Position numbers and translations under genes: made by a program. A DNA stretch of 60,000 nucleotides from Antedon mediterranea (lineage: Eukaryota > Echinodermata > Crinoidea > Comatulida > Antedonidae), in assembly GCF_964355755.1 (NCBI RefSeq), contig NC_092670.1, forward strand, positions 25,595,795 to 25,655,794, given 5' to 3'. The notes below the pieces were generated by a model. That model saw only the letters and a list, made by a program, of their open reading frames with translations. It was not told where the DNA came from and ran no database searches. Position 1 is the stretch's first letter. Each line of letters starts with the position of its first letter. This document shows, in pieces, positions 12,813 through 25,259 of this stretch.

Positions 12813-15075
12813 GTGGCACATTTCTGGAATGCCAGGACCATACTACGTCAATCTATACTATTGTGTACCCGGCCCGAGGCGTCGGGGTGTGGTCATATTG
12901 CCACTTTAAAAGTGGTGCTATTAATACTTAGTAAAATAACACTAAAAATACGCATTTTAAATTGCTTTAAAACCCGTACTTGCCCGCACTGGGCCGGGGC
13001 AAGTGGCACATTTCTGGAATGCCAGGACCATACTACGTCAATCTATATTATTGTGTACCCGGCCCGAGGCGTCGGGGTGTGGTCATATGGCCACTTTAAA
13101 TGTGGTGCTATTAATATTTAGTAAAATAACACTAAAAATACGCATTTTAAATTGCTTTAAAACACGTACTTGCCCGCACTGGGCCGGGGCAAGTGGCACA
13201 TTTCTGAAATGTCCGGACCATTCTACGTCAATCCATACTATTGTGTACCCGGCCCGAGGCGTCGGGGTGTGGTCATATTGCCACTTTAAAATTGGTGCTA
13301 TTAATACTTAGTAAAATAACACTAAAAACACGCATTTTAAATTGCTTTAAAATCCGTACTTGCCCGCACTGGGCCGGGGCAAGTGGCACATTTCTGGAAA
13401 GCCAGGACCATACTACGTCAATCTATACTATTGTGTACCCGGCCCGAGGCGTCGGGGTGTGGTCATATGGCCACTTTAAAAGTCGTGTTTACTAAATTAA
13501 TGCTAAAAATACGCATTTTAAATTGCTTTAAAATCCGTACTTGCCCGCACTGGGCCGGGGCAAGTGGCACATTTCTGGAATGCCAGGACCATACTACGTC
13601 AATCTATACTATTGTGTTCCCGGCCCGAGGCGTCGGGGTGTGGTCATATGGCCACTTTAAATGTGGTGCTATTAATTCTTAGTAAATTAATGCTAAAAAT
13701 ACGCATTTGAAATTGCTTTTAAACACTTACTTGCCCGTACTGGGCCGGGGCAAGTGGCACATTTATGGAATGCCAGGACCATTCTACATCAATCTATACT
13801 ATTGTGAACCCGACCCGAGGCGTCGGGGTGTGGTCATATGGCCACTTTAAAAGTGGTGCTATTAATTCTTAGTAAATTTTTGCTAAAAATACGCATTTGA
13901 AATTGCTTTAAAACACGTACTTGCACGCACTGGGCCGGGGCAAGTGGCACATTTCTGGAAAGCCAGGACCATACTACGTCAATCTATACTATTGTGTACC
14001 CGGCCCGAGGCGTCGGGGTGTGGTCATATTGCCACTTTAAAAGTGGTGCTATTAATACTTAGTAAAATAACACTAAAAATACGCATTTTAAATTGCTTTA
14101 AAACCCGTACTTGCCCGCACTGGGCCGGGGCAAGTGGCACATTTCTGGAATGCCAGAACCATACTACGTCAATCTATATTATTGTGTACCCGGCCCGAGG
14201 CGTCGGGGTGTGGTCATATGGCCACTTTAAATGTGGTGCTATTAATATTTAGTAAAATAACACTAAAAATACGCATTTTAAATTGCTTTAAAACACGTAC
14301 TTGCCCGCACTGGGCCGGGGCAAGTGGCACATTTCTGAAATGTCCGGACCATTCTACGTCAATCCATACTATTGTGTACCCGGCCCGAGGCGTCGGGGTG
14401 TGGTCATATTGCCACTTTAAAATTGGTGCTATTAATACTTAGTAAAATAACACTAAAAACACGCATTTTAAATTGCTTTAAAATCCGCACTTGCCCGCAC
14501 TGGGCCGGGGCAAGTGGCACATTTCTGGAAAGCCAGGATCATACTACGTCAATCTATACTATTGTGTACCCGGCCCGAGGCGTCGGGGTATGGTCATATG
14601 GCCACTTTAAAAGTCGTGTTTACTAAATTAATGCTAAAAATACGCATTTTAAATTGCTTTAAAATCCGTACTTGCCCGCACTGGGCCGGGGCAAGTGGCA
14701 CATTTCTGAAATGTCCGGACCATTCTACGTCAATCCATACTATTGTGTACCCGGCCCGAGGCGTCGGGGTGTGGTCATATTGCCACTTTAAAATTGGTGC
14801 TATTAATACTTAGTAAAATAACACTAAAAACACGCATTTTAAATTGCTTTAAAATCCGTACTTGCCCGCACTGGGTCGGGGCAAGTGGCACATTTCTGGA
14901 AAGCCAGGACCATACTACGTCAATCTATACTATTGTGTACCCGGCCCGAGGCGTCGGGGTGTGGTCATATGGCCACTTTAAAAGTCGTGTTTACTAAATT
15001 AATGCTAAAAATACGCATTTTAAATTGCTTTAAAATCCGTACTTGCCCGCACTGGGCCGGGGCAAGTGGCATATT
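12813..15075 (+). repeat. 1131-bp and 371-bp higher-order repeats in the satellite
   Basis: A six-monomer block starting near 12813 recurs at about 13944 (offset 1131). The two-monomer segment at 14372 recurs at 14743 (offset 371). Shared diagnostic variants include CTGAAATGTCCGG, AAAATTGGTGC and AAAAGTCGTG. This is the usual sign of stepwise unequal crossing-over. Confidence 0.8.
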
Positions 15076-16099
15076 TCTGGAATGCCAGGACCATACTACG
15101 TTAATCTATACTATTGTGTTCCCGGCCCGAGGCGTCGGGGTTTGGTCATATGGCCACTTTAAATGTGGTGCTATTAATTCTTAGTAAATTAATGCTAAAA
15201 ATACGCATTTGAAATTGCTTTTAAACACGTACTTGCCCGCACTGGGCCGGGGCAAGTGGCACATTTCTGGAAAGCCAAGACCATACTAAGTCAATCTATA
15301 CTATTGTGTACCCGGCCCGAGGCGTCGGGGTGTGGTCATATGGCCACTTTAAAAGTGGTGTTTACTAAATTAATGCTAAAAATACGCATTTTAAATTGCT
15401 TTAAAATCCGTACTTGCTCGCACTGGGCCGGGGCAAGTGGCATATTTCTGGAATGCCAGGACCATACTACGTCAATCTATACTATTGTGTTCCCGGCCCG
15501 AGGCGTCGGGGTGTGGTCATATGGCCACTTTAAATGTGGTGCTATTAATTCTTAGTAAATAAATGCTAAAAATACGCATTTGAAATTGCTTTTAAACACT
15601 TACTTGCCCGTACTGGGCCGGGGCAAGTGGCACATTTATGGAATGCCAGGACCATTCTACATCAATCTATACTATTATGAACCCGACCCGAAGCGTCGGG
15701 GTGTGGTCATATGGCCACTTTAAAAGTGGTGCTATTAATTCTTAGTAAATTAATGCTAAAAATACACATTTGAAATTGCTTTTAAACACGTACTTGCCCG
15801 CACTGGGCCGGGGCAAGTGGTACATTTCTGGAATGCCAGGACCATACTACGTCAATCTATACTATTGTGTACCCGACCTGAGGCGTTGGGGTGTGGTCAT
15901 ATGGCCACTTTAAAAGTGGTGTTTACTAAATTAATTCTAAAAATACGCATTTTAAATTGCTTTAAAACCCGTACTTGCCCGCACTGGGCCGGGGCAAGTG
16001 GCACATTTCTGGAATGCCAGGACCATACTACGTCAATCTATATTATTGTGTACCCGGCCCGAGGCGTCGGGGTGTGGTCATATGGCCACTTTAAATGTG

Positions 16100-19000
16100 G
16101 TGCTATTAATATTTAGTAAAATAACACTAAAAATACGCATTTTAAATTGCTTTAAAACACGTACTTGCCTGCACTGGGCCGGGGCAAGTGGCACATTTCT
16201 GAAATGTCCGGACCATTCTACGTCAATCCATACTATTGTGTACCCGGCCCGAGGCGTCGGGGTGTGGTCATATTGCCACTTTAAAATTGGTGCTATTAAT
16301 ACTTAGTAAAATAACACTAAAAACACGCATTTTAAATTGCTTTAAAATCCGTACTTGCCCGCACTGGGCCGGGGCAAGTGGCACATTTCTGGAAAGCCAG
16401 GACCATACTACGTCAATCTATACTATTGTGTACCCGGCCCGAGGCGTCGGGGTGTGGTCATATGGCCACTTTAAAAGTGGTGTTTACTAAATTAATGCTA
16501 AAAATACGCATTTTAAATTGCTTTAAAATCCGTACTTGTCCGCACTGGGCCGGGGCAAGTGGCATATTTCTGGAATGCCAGGACCATACTACGTTAATCT
16601 ATACTATTGTGTTCCCGGCCCGAGGCGTCGGGGTGTGGTCATATGGCCACTTTAAATGTGGTGCTATTAATTCTTAGTAAATTAATGCTAAAAATACGCA
16701 TTTGAAATTGCTTTTAAACACGTACTTGCCCGCACTGGGCCGGGGCAAGTGGCACATTTATGGAATGCCAGGACCATTCTACATCAATCTATACTATTGT
16801 GAACCCGACCCGAGGCGTCGGGGTGTGGTCATATGGCCACTTAAAAAGTGGTGTTTACTAAATTAATGCTAAAAATACGCATTTTAAATTGCTTTAAAAT
16901 CCGTACTTGCCCGCACTGGGCCGGGGCAAGTGGCACATTTCTGGAATGCCAGGACCATTCTACGTCAATCTATACTATTGTGTTCCCGGCCCGAGGCGTT
17001 GGGGTGTGATCATATGGCCACTTTAAAAGTGGTGCTATTAATTCTTAGTAAATTAATGCTAAAAATACACATTTGAAATTGCTTTTAAACACGTACTTGC
17101 CCGCACTGGGCCGGGGCAAGTGGTACATTTCTGGAATGCCAGGACCATACTACGTCAATCTATACTATTGTGTACCCGACCTGAGGCGTTGGGGTGTGGT
17201 CATATGGCCACTTTGAAAGTGGTGTTTACTAAATTAATGCTAAAAATACGCATTTTAAATTGCTTTAAAACACGTACTTGCCCGCACTGGGCCGGGGCAA
17301 GTGGTACATTTCTTGAATGCCAGGACCATACTACGTCAATCTATACTATCGTGAACCCGACCCGAGGCGTCGGTGTGTGGTCATATTGCCACTTTAAAAG
17401 TGGTGCTTTTAATACTTAGTAAAATAACACTAAAAATACGCATTTTAAATTGCTTTAAAACCCATACTTGCCCGCACTGGGCCGGGGCAAGTGGCACATT
17501 TCTGGAATGCCAGGACCAAATTACGTCAATCTATATTATTGTGTACCCGGCCCGAGGCGTCGGGGTGTGGTCATATGGCCACTTTAAAAGTGGTGCTATT
17601 AATACTTAGTAAAATAAGACTAAAAATACACATTTTAAATTGCTTTAAAACACGTACTTGCCCGCACTGGGCCGGGGCAAGTGGCACATTTCTGGAATGT
17701 CCGGACCATTCTACGTCAATCCATACTATTGTGTACCCGGCCCGAGGCGTCGGGGTGTGGTCATATGGCCACTTTAAAAGTGGTGTTTACTAAATTAATG
17801 CTAAAAATACGCATTTTAAATTGCTTTAAAATCCGTACTTGCCCGCACTGGGCCGGGGCAAGTGGCATATTTCTGGAATTCCAGGACCATACTACGTTAA
17901 TCTATACTATTGTGTTCCCGGCCCGAGGCGTCGGGGTGTGGTCATATGGCCACTTTAAATGTGGTGCTATTAATTCTTAGTAAATTAATGCTAAAAATAC
18001 GCATTTGAAATTGCTTTTAAACACGTACTTGCCCGCACTGGGCCGGGGCAAGTGGCACATTTCTGGAAAGCCAGGACCATACTAAGTCAATCTATACTAT
18101 TGTGTACCCGGCCCGAGGCGTCGGGGTGTGGTCATATGGCCACTTTAAAAGTGGTGTTTACTAAATTAATGCTAAAAATACGCATTTGAAATTGCTTTTA
18201 AACACGTACTTGCCCGCACTGGGCCGGGGCAAGTGGCACATTTCTGGAAAGTCAGGACCACACTACGTCAATCTATACTATTGTGTACCCGGCCCGAGGC
18301 GTCGGGGTGTGGTCATATGGCCACTTTAAAAGTGGTGTTTACTAAATTAATTCTAAAAATACGCATTTTAAATTGCTTTAAAATCCGTACTTGCCCGCAC
18401 TGGGCCGGGGCAAGTGGCATATTTCTGGAATGCTAGGACCATACTACGTTAATCTATACTATTGTGTTCCCGGCCCGAGGCGTCGGGGTGTGGTCATATG
18501 GCCACTTTAAATGTGGTGCTATTAATATTTAGTAAAATAACACTAAAAATACGCATTTTAAATTGCTTTAAAACACGTACTTGCCTGCACTGGGCCGGGG
18601 CAAGTGGCACATTTCTGAAATGTCCGGACCATTCTACGTCAATCCATACTATTGTGTACCCGGCCCGAGGCGTCGGGGTGTGGTCATATTGCCACTTTAA
18701 AATTGGTGCTATTAATACTTAGTAAAATAACACTAAAAACACGCATTTTAAATTGCTTTAAAATCCGTACTTGCCCGCACTGGGCCGGGGCAAGTGGCAC
18801 ATTTCTGGAAAGCCAGGACCATACTACGTCAATCTATACTATTGTGTACCCGGCCCGAGGCGTCGGGGTGTGGTCATATGGCCACTTTAAAAGTGGTGTT
18901 TACTAAATTAATGCTAAAAATACGCATTTTAAATTGCTTTAAAATCCGTACTTGTCCGCACTGGGCCGGGGCAAGTGGCATATTTCTGGAATGCCAGGAC

Positions 19001-20935
19001 CATACTACGTTAATCTATACTATTGTGTTCCCGGCCCGAGGCGTCGGGGTGTGGTCATATGGCCACTTTAAATGTGGTGCTATTAATTCTTAGTAAATTA
19101 ATGCTAAAAATACGCATTTGAAATTGCTTTTAAACACGTACTTGCCCGCACTGGGCCGGGGCAAGTGGCACATTTATGGAATGCCAGGACCATTCTACAT
19201 CAATCTATACTATTGTGAACCCGACCCGAGGCGTCGGGGTGTGGTCATATGGCCACTTAAAAAGTGGTGTTTACTAAATTAATGCTAAAAATACGCATTT
19301 TAAATTGCTTTAAAATCCGTACTTGCCCGCACTGGGCCGGGGCAAGTGGCACATTTCTGGAATGCCAGGACCATTCTACGTCAATCTATACTATTGTGTT
19401 CCCGGCCCGAGGCGTTGGGGTGTGATCATATGGCCACTTTAAAAGTGGTGCTATTAATTCTTAGTAAATTAATGCTAAAAATACACATTTGAAATTGCTT
19501 TTAAACACGTACTTGCCCGCACTGGGCCGGGGCAAGTGGTACATTTCTGGAATGCCAGGACCATACTACGTCAATCTATACTATTGTGTACCCGACCTGA
19601 GGCGTTGGGGTGTGGTCATATGGCCACTTTGAAAGTGGTGTTTACTAAATTAATGCTAAAAATACGCATTTTAAATTGCTTTAAAACACGTACTTGCCCG
19701 CACTGGGCCGGGGCAAGTGGTACATTTCTTGAATGCCAGGACCATACTACGTCAATCTATACTATCGTGAACCCGACCCGAGGCGTCGGTGTGTGGTCAT
19801 ATTGCCACTTTAAAAGTGGTGCTTTTAATACTTAGTAAAATAACACTAAAAATACGCATTTTAAATTGCTTTAAAACCCATACTTGCCCGCACTGGGCCG
19901 GGGCAAGTGGCACATTTCTGGAATGCCAGGACCAAATTACGTCAATCTATATTATTGTGTACCCGGCCCGAGGCGTCGGGGTGTGGTCATATGGCCACTT
20001 TAAAAGTGGTGCTATTAATACTTAGTAAAATAAGACTAAAAATACACATTTTAAATTGCTTTAAAACACGTACTTGCCCGCACTGGGCCGGGGCAAGTGG
20101 CACATTTCTGGAATGTCCGGACCATTCTACGTCAATCCATACTATTGTGTACCCGGCCCGAGGCGTCGGGGTGTGGTCATATGGCCACTTTAAAAGTGGT
20201 GTTTACTAAATTAATGCTAAAAATACGCATTTTAAATTGCTTTAAAATCCGTACTTGCCCGCACTGGGCCGGGGCAAGTGGCATATTTCTGGAATGCCAG
20301 GACCATACTACGTTAATCTATACTATTGTGTTCCCGGCCCGAGGCGTCGGGGTGTGGTCATATGGCCACTTTAAATGTGGTGCTATTAATTCTTAGTAAA
20401 TTAATGCTAAAAATACGCATTTGAAATTGCTTTTAAACACGTACTTGCCCGCACTGGGCCGGGGCAAGTGGCACATTTCTGGAAAGCCAGGACCATACTA
20501 AGTCAATCTATACTATTGTGTACCCGGCCCGAGGCGTCGGGGTGTGGTCATATGGCCACTTTAAAAGTGGTGTTTACTAAATTAATGCTAAAAATACGCA
20601 TTTGAAATTGCTTTTAAACACGTACTTGCCCGCACTGGGCCGGGGCAAGTGGCACATTTCTGGAAAGTCAGGACCACACTACGTCAATCTATACTATTGT
20701 GTACCCGGCCCGAGGCGTCGGGGTGTGGTCATATGGCCACTTTAAAAGTGGTGTTTACTAAATTAATTCTAAAAATACGCATTTTAAATTGCTTTAAAAT
20801 CCGTACTTGCCCGCACTGGGCCGGGGCAAGTGGCATATTTCTGGAATGCTAGGACCATACTACGTCAATCTATACTATTGTGTTCCCGGCCCGAGGCGTC
20901 GGGGTGTGGTCATATGGCCACTTTAAATGTGGTGC
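16100..20935 (+). repeat. Two tandem copies of a 2416-bp higher-order repeat
   Basis: A block of 13 monomers at about 16100-18515 is repeated at about 18516-20935. Rare variants recur exactly 2416 bp apart: CTTGTCCG (16536 and 18952), ACTTAAAAAGTGG (about 16840 and 19256) and CTTTGAAAGTGG (about 17211 and 19627). The clearest difference I saw is CTGGAATT at 17874 against CTGGAATG in copy 2. Boundaries are approximate because neighbouring monomers are similar. Confidence 0.85.
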
Positions 20936-21449
20936 TATTAATTCTTAGTAAATTAATGCTAAAAATACGCATTTGAAATTGCTTTTAAACATTTACTTGC
21001 CCGCACTGGGCCGGGGCAAGTGGCACATTTCTGGAAAGCCAGGACCATACTAAGTCAATCTATACTATTGTGTACCCGGCCCGAGGCGTCGGGGTGTGGT
21101 CATATTGCCACTTTAAAAGTGGTGCTATACTTAGTAAAATAACACTAAAAATACGCATTTTAAATTGCTTTAAAACCCGTACTTGCCCGCACTGGGCCGG
21201 GGCAAGTGGCACATTTCTCGAAAGTCAGGACCACACTACGTCAATCTATACTATTGTGTACCCGACGCGAGGCGTCGGTGTGTGGTCATATGGCCACTTT
21301 AAAAGTGGTGTTTACTAAATTAATGCTAAAAATACGCATTTTAAATTGCTTTAAAATCCGTACTTGCCCGATCATCTGGGTCGGGGCAAGTGGCACATTT
21401 CTGGAATTCCAGGACCATACTACGTCAATCTATACTATTGTGAACCCGG

Positions 21450-21783
21450 CCCGAGGCGTTGGTATGGTCGTAATATCGGAACTAAAAAATGTAAATCTGT
21501 GATAAAATAGGTACATCTACACTAGGTCTACTTTGGTACGAATTTGGGCCAGCCGGTCGGCCGCGGCCTAGCGAACGTCGAATAAGGAACCAACTTCACG
21601 AATGAATGTCGAATAGGGAATAAGTAACAGCAGGAGATTGGTTGGTGGCGCACGGCATATTTACCGCTGGGAAATTATCATTTTCGAAATTTTGGCCTAG
21701 CCTAGCGAATGTCGAACGTCGAATAAGGAACCAACTTCCATTGACGAATGTCGAATAAGGAATAAGTAACCAACTTCACGGCG
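21450..21783 (-). repeat. Right terminal inverted repeat of foldback element
   Basis: Reverse complement of 7492-7826, with few differences. It ends CCAACTTCACGGCG, directly followed by the duplicated target CTGTTGTATTTAG. Confidence 0.85.
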
Positions 21784-21796
21784 CTGTTGTATTTAG
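21784..21796 (+). repeat. Right target-site duplication of foldback element
   Basis: CTGTTGTATTTAG, identical to 7479-7491. Confidence 0.75.
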
Positions 21797-21933
21797 TATT
21801 GGAATGTCGGTTTTGTATGTTGTCGATTATAAACTTGCATGCCATTATTGAATATGAATGAATTTATATAAATTAAATAAAAAGGTTTAATTTTTTATTT
21901 TATATTATTATAATTAGTTATAGGCCTAGAGGC

Positions 21934-21994
21934 TAGGCCTACTTTCTACGAAAGTAGGCCTAGCTAGGCCATGGAGTAAAGAATTACTCCATGG
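21934..21994. repeat. Two adjacent perfect hairpins
   Basis: The first hairpin, 21934-21962, has a 13-bp perfect stem TAGGCCTACTTTC with a 3-base loop. The second has an 11-bp stem CCATGGAGTAA (21969-21979 with 21984-21994). The half-sequence AGGCCATGGAGTAAAGAAT is found again at about 43048 in the CTAGGCC-rich region, so this may be part of a dispersed repeat. The rest of 21797-22097 shows nothing recognisable. Confidence 0.7.
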
Positions 21995-22097
21995 CTAGGC
22001 CTAGATGTACTCATTAATACGTTAAATGTGTTTATAGTTTGTAAGTGAATACAACAATTGTTAATATTGATATTGTATAATTATCCTTTATTAATAA

Positions 22098-22171
22098 AAT
22101 GGCCACTCCGAGAGTGCATACCTCCGCCTACTGTAAAATACATAAGATTTAACCGGGAAAAAAATATATAT
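22098..22171 (+). repeat. SINE-like repeat copy 2, left part (split by insertion)
   Basis: GGCCACTCCGAGAGTGCATA onward matches the head of copies at 4018 and 39546. It breaks off inside the AT tract, at the left end of the 4.3-kb element. The rest of the copy resumes at 26477. Confidence 0.75.
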
Positions 22172-22196
22172 GGGTGTTTCCATAAATAAAGGGGCC

Positions 22197-23012
22197 AAGG
22201 TGTGACATTAGGGTCAGAATTTCAAAGTGTGACATTCTAAGTCTAATAATCAATTCTAAATAGTATATCATGTACTTGAACTAAAAAAAAGAAGCAAAAT
22301 ACACATTAAATCTGTTGTCTCTATGTAACAGCATTTATATAGTATCAACATGCATAGCAAATTTCACGTGTAACGGAGACACCAAAATCACATTATCTAC
22401 CCCTCTTATAAGTTATTATTAATAACCTAAAACTGTTTAAATTGGATTTTTAAATAGCTTTTGGGAACATCTTCAATGCAGAAAAATATTATTTAAATCA
22501 CACCTTTTCAAATTTAAAAAATAGCTTATGAAATAATTATGCAAAGCCGTTAAAGTTGACTTAATTTCTATATAAAAGATTTGTAAAGTCACTGCTGTTT
22601 AAAAATTACATGTAAACAATACAGAAATGAACAGAATATACCTCAAGTATATACATTTACTAGCAACAAGTCAAATCAGGATCATACCTCCATGTGGAAA
22701 TAAAACAATATGGTTCATGAAATATAAATGGAAGATTTCACGTGTAACGGAGACACCAAATGTTCACTTTAACTCGTCACAATGTTTTATGAAATGGTTT
22801 TGATATGCAGCCATTTTTAAAGTGTAACAAATGTGGTTACTACTGCATACAATTGATAAACTGGTAAAAATAGTATATCAAATACTATCTTTTAATCAAT
22901 AAAACAATATAATTCATGCAATAAAAAATTGAAGTTTTCACGTGTAACAGAGACACCAAATAGTTCACTTAAATAAGTCAACAAGAACTACTACATTATT
23001 TTTAAAGTGTGA
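22197..23012 (+). repeat. Left subterminal motif cluster of the 4.3-kb element
   Basis: TTCACGTGTAACGGAGACAC followed by CAAA occurs near 22363 and 22738, and with AACAGAG near 22938. A second motif, AAAGTGTGACA or AAAGTGTAACA, occurs near 22222, 22818 and 23003, with GGTGTGACA at 22199. Repeated subterminal motifs are often transposase binding sites; that role is an inference here. Confidence 0.6.
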
Positions 23013-23148
23013 CAACTGTAATTACTACTGCACACAACAAACTGCTAAAATATACTATTAATAGTCATTTACAGTAAAATCATTGAGAATACATTTGGAT
23101 ATACTGTACTTCGCATTAACACTCTTGTTCAATCATTAAAACGTATAA

Positions 23149-23348
23149 TCTATATAAATTTACGTGAGGGAAAAATTTGGTAAATCGCGCATTACTTCTA
23201 AAATGTTTACTCAATGGTATATAAAGTTGGTTCGTACTTTCAGTGCTGATTTTAACCACCTGATGTAACCCTGTTTAATAATTTAATTTCAGTTATGTAA
23301 TTTTTTTTTACGCTGAAATTACTGTATATTCGAGAACCGTCTGTGGGC
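23149..23348 (+). mobile_element. Helitron remnant (5' end joined to 3' part)
   Basis: Begins A|TCTATATAAATTTACGTGAGG, the same 5' end as the Helitron at 38873. After about 150 bp it jumps to the family's 3' region (CGCTGAAATTACTGT, CGAGAACCGTCTGTGGGC), then diverges before the terminal hairpin. It is therefore an internally deleted, 3'-truncated copy. The 65-codon open frame at 23359-23556 just downstream resembles nothing I recognise. Confidence 0.75.
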
Positions 23349-24049
23349 TGATGTTTCTTTGGTTGGTCTTTTTGTTGATGCGTCATCTCTATTTTTGGGG
23401 TTAAATGCAGTTCTCAATTGGAACGGTAACATTGTTGATAAACTGCTGATCTGTATAGATGAAAAAAATGACAATGAAACATTAGATTTGCCCATCTGGG
23501 TTAAATTTGATTCATCATCATATAGAAATATAAAGTATATAATTAAGTATTTTTAATATAAATTATACCAATTTAAATAAAAATAAATATATCTATTATT
23601 ATTATAAAATATGTTAGGCCTACTATACTAAAGAAAGTGTTTTCTTATCTTATGTTGATGGATTATAATATTTATTATTATTAATTATAAAACAATAAAT
23701 GAACACTGTATATATTTGTCTTTCTTGAGTTATGCTCATAAATTGATTTGACTAAAACTATTGCTTTCTTTTCAGATTATTAGTTTAAAATATTAATTTT
23801 ATTCATCAAATATTTATTATTATCATTTTATTATTATAATAAAATTAATATGTTACTGATAATTTTGTCTTAGTTATACTGGGTATAAATGTTTTTTACG
23901 TATTATTTTTAAATGTTGTAAAATGTCTGTTGACTTTATTTCTCATTCTTTTATAATTGTTTTTAAACCACATCGGGGAAAACAGTAGACTAGTTATAAT
24001 GTTGAAGTCTATGGAATATATTTAAAACGAAGAGTAAATAAAGGTTCCC

Positions 24050-24590
24050 CATTAAACTAAGCGCGATCTCTTTGTAGGGAGCCGACGAAGCAAGCATGTG
24101 GGTTTTGGCCAACAAAATAAAGGTTCACCGAACCATGACCGAAATAATACCAGTCACCCAATTTGAGCACCGGGAGTCGCCGAGCCAGCAATCACGTTGG
24201 TTTTCAATAAAAATTAAAAAATAAAGGTCCATCAAACTGAACAGCTAAAAATAAACGCGATCTCAATTTGGAGGAGAATTTTAATAGCCAAGCACGTGGT
24301 GTTTCGGAAAACCCTATTAATAATCATCGTACATGGAGTATATACACTCTCGCTGTAGAAATACCGCCGGAGTCGCCGAGTCAGCTAAAAAATAAACGCG
24401 ATCTCAATGTGGAGGAGAGCTCATTAGCCAAGCACGTGATATTTCGGAAAACCCTTAATAATTATCGTACAGACCTGTAGAAATACCAGTCACCCCTTTC
24501 AGCTTCGGAGTCGCCGAGCCAGCTAAAAATAAACTTATCGCAATGTGGAGCAGAGTTCATTGCCCAAGCACGTGGTAATACTATCCTATT
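24050..24590 (+). repeat. Degenerate tandem array of about 150-bp units
   Basis: Roughly four diverged units sharing GGAGTCGCCGAGCCAGC, TAAAAATAAACGCGATCTCA, TGTGGAGGAGAG, AGCCAAGCACGTG and TTTCGGAAAACCC. The spacing is irregular because of indels. The short open frame at 24268-24480 runs through the repeat and shows no family resemblance. Confidence 0.75.
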
Positions 24591-25259
24591 ACTATTAGGA
24601 GAACCTATTGTTCTTTGTTGTTTTGATTTGATTTCGTTCATAATAAATTGTTATCCACAGCCTTGCGTTTATATTATATGTAATTGTTTTTATCAATTTA
24701 AATAAAGTTATTAATTATTATTAAATTTATAAAACCTTAGTATATCTTCCGTAGATTGTAATTGAAACAAGTTAAATATTCCCTACACATCAAGTGAAAT
24801 CGCCCAAATATGATAGGCGCGCATACGCGACAACCAAGTTGCTTGGACTCGCTCACTATAGTGGAGGGTATTTTAAATGTATATTATAGTAAACATTTAA
24901 TTCATATTTTATCTTGTCGAATAGCAACGTTAAATAAATAAACAAAATTATGTACTAATATTACACATTATTTTGTGTAATATGTTTTTTATTATAACTG
25001 AAATGAACCAAATACAATTCTTTTTTTTCCTACTGTAACAAATAGAATAGTCAAAAACGACGAATTTGTTTTTATTCTGAAAGTGGTTGTAAACTATGGA
25101 CTTTTATCCCTATTTCTTGTGACAATAATTAAATAAATTTTTATTTTTCTGTGTCATATAGAAGCAATAACCAAATAGCAAACACATAATGTAAAATTTA
25201 AAGATTTTATGGTAACTAATTGCTAATTATTTGCAAAATACTACACCAGTATAAGGTCT

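Larger units (their letters stand above)
9453..21449 (+). repeat. Satellite array, plus orientation (right arm)
   Basis: About 64 tandem monomers, estimated from length. Two size classes alternate: about 181 bp (with GTTTACTAAATTAATGC) and about 190 bp (with CTATTAATACTTAGTAAAAT or CTATTAATTCTTAGTAAATT). Each monomer carries the palindrome CCACTTTAAAAGTGG and an 8-bp stem ACTTGCCC/GGGCAAGT. Higher-order repeats are visible at 2416, 1131 and 371 bp. Monomer lengths are not multiples of three, so the roughly 100-codon frames (MAHFWNARTILRQS...) shift at every unit and cannot form one long protein. Confidence 0.97.
7492..21783. mobile_element. Giant foldback element filled with satellite DNA
   Basis: This 14.29-kb element starts CGCCGTGAAGTTGG and ends with the exact reverse complement. 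Terminal inverted repeats of about 335 bp lie at 7492-7826 and 21450-21783. They differ by only a few positions, including an 8-bp indel near 7655. Between them is only a 181/190-bp satellite, in minus orientation at 7827-9452 and plus orientation at 9453-21449. The arms are therefore about 2.0 kb and 12.3 kb, meeting with no spacer. No transposase is present. The structure resembles foldback transposons such as the sea urchin TU elements, which also combine long inverted arms with tandem repeats. That link is structural only; I cannot assign a superfamily. Confidence 0.85.

Noticed and set aside
8117-21502. Dozens of frames of 60-165 codons with the recurring peptide MAHFWNARTILRQS...
   Set aside because: They follow the satellite unit. 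Unit lengths of 181 and 190 shift the frame each time, the same peptide appears in more than one frame and on both arms, and there are no splice or start signals around them.
7492-21783. CRISPR-like array
   Set aside because: The repeats are 181-190 bp with no unique spacers, and the sequence is from an animal nucleus.
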